From DATARH01 sp035309005 (lineage in GTDB: Bacteria > Pseudomonadota > Alphaproteobacteria > ATCC43930 > CGMCC-115725), in the NCBI GenBank assembly GCA_035309005.1, contig DATGFP010000023.1, positions 1 through 64,000 of the forward strand: DNA of 64,000 bases. The letters are read 5' to 3'. The notes under the pieces are model-generated. The model searched no databases and was not told where the DNA came from. It worked only from the letters and a program-made list of their open reading frames with translations. This document shows positions 62,495-64,000 of the stretch, one piece after another; the stretch's first letter is position 1, and each line of letters begins with the position of its first letter. A program made the translations under genes and the position numbers.

Positions 62495-63370
62495 TCAGCC
62501 GCCGACAGCAAGGATCGCCGCCAGGCCGCCGCGGTAATTCGGATAGCGCAAGCCGACCCCGAGCTCGCGCTTGATCAGCGCGTTTGAGACCCGCTTGTTG
62601 TCGGCGTAGAAGCTGCGCGCCATCGCCGACAGCTCCGCATCCGCGAACGGCACCAACGGCGGCGCCGGCAGCCCGAGCAGCCGGGCGGCATGGGCAACCA
62701 CCGCCTCGGGCGCCGCCGGCTCGTCGTCGCACACATTATAGATCGCGCCGGGGCGCGGCCGGGCGATCGAGGCCGCCAGCACGCTCGCCAGATCTTCGAC
62801 ATGGATGCGGGAAAACACCTGTCCCGGCTTGGCGATGCGCGTCGCGCTGCCGGCGCGCAGCGCGGCGAACGGGCTGCGGCCGGGACCGTAGATGCCGGCG
62901 AGGCGGAAGATGTGCAGCGGCACGCCGCGCCGCCGCCAGAGGTCGAGCCAGCCCGCCTCGGCCGCGACCCTGCGCCGGCCGCGCTCGCCGCTCGGCCGCA
63001 GCTCGGATGTCTCGTCGACCCAGTCGCCGCCGCAATCGCCATAGACCCCGGTGGTCGAGAGGTAGCCGAACCAGTCGAGGCCGGGAAGCGCCGCGATATC
63101 GTCGCCGTGGCGGTCGAACACTGGATCGCCCGTCTCGTCGGGCGGGATCGACACGAGGATGTGCGTAACGCCGGCGAAGGCGGCGGCCCCGAGAGAACAC
63201 CCCCGTTCGAAGCGCAAGAGCCCGTCACCGCCCGCCCGGGCCGTCCCGGTGACGGTCCAGCCGTCGGCGGCAAGGCGGCCCGCCAGCACCCGCGCCGTGT
63301 AGCCGAGGCCGAAGCACAGCAGATGCGGCGGCTGCGTTAGATGCGGCTTGAGCCTAGCCGCGTCCGACAT
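62495..63370 (-). CDS. NAD-dependent epimerase/dehydratase-family (YeeZ-like SDR) protein
   Basis: This 291-residue protein has a modified nucleotide-binding loop LLCFGLGYTARVLAGRLAADGW at about residues 17-38, FGYLSTTGVYGDCGGDWVDE near 100-120, and FRLAGIYGPGRSPFAAL near 152. HVEDLASVLAASI near 190 is a typical extended-SDR segment. YeeZ-like proteins are predicted NAD-binding epimerases without known substrate. The start overlaps the end of the upstream SDR gene by 17 bp, so they are probably cotranscribed. Confidence 0.8.
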   Translation of the reverse strand: MSDAARLKPHLTQPPHLLCFGLGYTARVLAGRLAADGWTVTGTARAGGDGLLRFERGCSLGAAAFAGVTHILVSIPPDETGDPVFDRHGDDIAALPGLDWFGYLSTTGVYGDCGGDWVDETSELRPSGERGRRRVAAEAGWLDLWRRRGVPLHIFRLAGIYGPGRSPFAALRAGSATRIAKPGQVFSRIHVEDLASVLAASIARPRPGAIYNVCDDEPAAPEAVVAHAARLLGLPAPPLVPFADAELSAMARSFYADNKRVSNALIKRELGVGLRYPNYRGGLAAILAVGG

Positions 63371-64000
63371 AGGGCATCTTGTTCGCCATCACGGTCATGA
63401 AGAGAACGTTGGCGTCCAACGGCAGGCTCGCCATGTAGGCGACGCCGCTGGCGACGTGGCGCACGTCGATGCGCGCCTCGGCCTCGGTTTTGCCCGTAGC
63501 CTGCAGGCGGCCGACCGAGGTGTCGGCGTTGCGCTCGGTGGCGGCGTTGCCGATGTCGATCTGGCCGCAGGCGATGTCGAGATGGCGGCCGTCCAGCGAC
63601 AACGACCGGGTGAGGCCGGTCAGCGCGTGCTTGGTCGCGACATAGGGGGTCGAGTTGCGCCGCGGCACATGCGCCGACACCGAGCCGTTGTTGATGATGC
63701 GGCCGCCGCGCGGGTCCTGCTCCTTCATCATGCGGAAGGCGTGCTGGGCGCACAGGAACGCGCCGGTCAGGTTGGTCTGCACGACCCCCATCCACTGCTC
63801 GTAGGTCAAATCCTCGAACGGGATGCCGCGGGTGCTGGTGCCGGCGTTGTTGAACAATAGATCGATGCGGCCGTAGGTCGCTTTGACCGCGGCGAACAGC
63901 GCGGCGATCGAGGCGGCGTCGGCGACGTCGGTCGGCACCACCAGCGTGCGCGGCGGCGCCGCATCCGCCAGCCCGGCGGTTTCCTCCAGCATGCCGCGGC
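63354..64000 (-). CDS. Short-chain dehydrogenase/reductase, 5' end outside the window
   Basis: The visible part has the classical SDR features: LLFNNAGTSTRG (structural NNAG), the catalytic Ser in NNGSVSAHVPRR, and YVATK with catalytic Tyr and Lys. QIDIGNAATE follows and the end is MANKMPYVGRG. The N-terminal TGxxxGxG cofactor motif lies beyond position 64000. The frame continues past 63992, so that ATG is internal. Substrate unknown. It is cotranscribed with the YeeZ-like gene downstream. Confidence 0.88.
   Translation of the reverse strand, partial: RGMLEETAGLADAAPPRTLVVPTDVADAASIAALFAAVKATYGRIDLLFNNAGTSTRGIPFEDLTYEQWMGVVQTNLTGAFLCAQHAFRMMKEQDPRGGRIINNGSVSAHVPRRNSTPYVATKHALTGLTRSLSLDGRHLDIACGQIDIGNAATERNADTSVGRLQATGKTEAEARIDVRHVASGVAYMASLPLDANVLFMTVMANKMPYVGRG

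Overview
The window comes from a high-GC alphaproteobacterial chromosome. The evidence is gene order rather than any single marker: rpmH-rnpA-yidD-yidC-yihA-argB, aroK-aroB beside xerD-accA, hemD followed by a mitofilin-like gene and hemY, tsaD-gpsA, and clpS-clpA. A Rhodospirillales-like organism is my best guess, but no 16S gene is present to test it. Most of the 64 kb is ordinary housekeeping DNA with strong third-position GC bias. That bias also creates very long false reading frames on the opposite strand.

Layout. Positions 1-2723 look like the end of a genomic island: an unidentified gene tail, a frameshifted IS5-family element, and two AT-rich exported proteins of unknown function. They abut the 3' side of a tRNA-Thr(CGT) gene. 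From 2.8 to 15.6 kb come hemY/mitofilin-like/hemD, thiE, a VOC protein, a hybrid-membrane PAS histidine kinase, an amidohydrolase, an MlrC-type metallopeptidase, a CoA-binding/O-acetylhomoserine sulfhydrylase fusion and an SMP-30 family protein. From 15.7 to 20.1 kb a 1,375-residue repeat protein, probably exported, is preceded by CtrA-like sites. From 20.1 to 28.2 kb lie a cyanase C-terminal fragment, a DUF1499 protein, penicillin-binding protein 1A, a peptidoglycan-binding protein, and a TPP-riboswitch thiamine operon (thiO-thiS-orphan-thiG-rhomboid).

From 28.3 to 36.2 kb there is a candidate sRNA or attenuator, an exported peptidoglycan-binding protein, a two-subunit CoA transferase, a sulfite-oxidase-fold enzyme, and an opgC operon with two SGNH-hydrolase paralogues, one of which appears catalytically dead. 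From 36.8 to 41.6 kb is the prkA/yeaG-yeaH-spoVR stress operon with a sigma54-like promoter. From 41.7 to 46.7 kb are tsaD-gpsA (joined through a palindromic repeat) and clpS-clpA. From 46.7 to 50.6 kb a minus-strand trio encodes a CopD/cytochrome c/redoxin-like fusion, an HpnL-like membrane protein and a ferritin-like protein. From 50.7 kb to the end are the rpmH-yidC-argB operon, aroK-aroB, xerD, accA, a DUF2076 protein and three NAD(P)-binding-fold proteins, the last cut by the window edge.

The most useful leads are the opgC/SGNH enzyme-pseudoenzyme operon with a tandem GTTAC array upstream, the low-GC orphan inserted in the thiamine operon, the thiO gene with no normal start codon after its riboswitch, the repeat that supplies both the TsaD tail and the gpsA translation signal, and the CtrA-like control of the giant repeat protein. 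All family assignments rest on reading motifs by eye; no database search was run.
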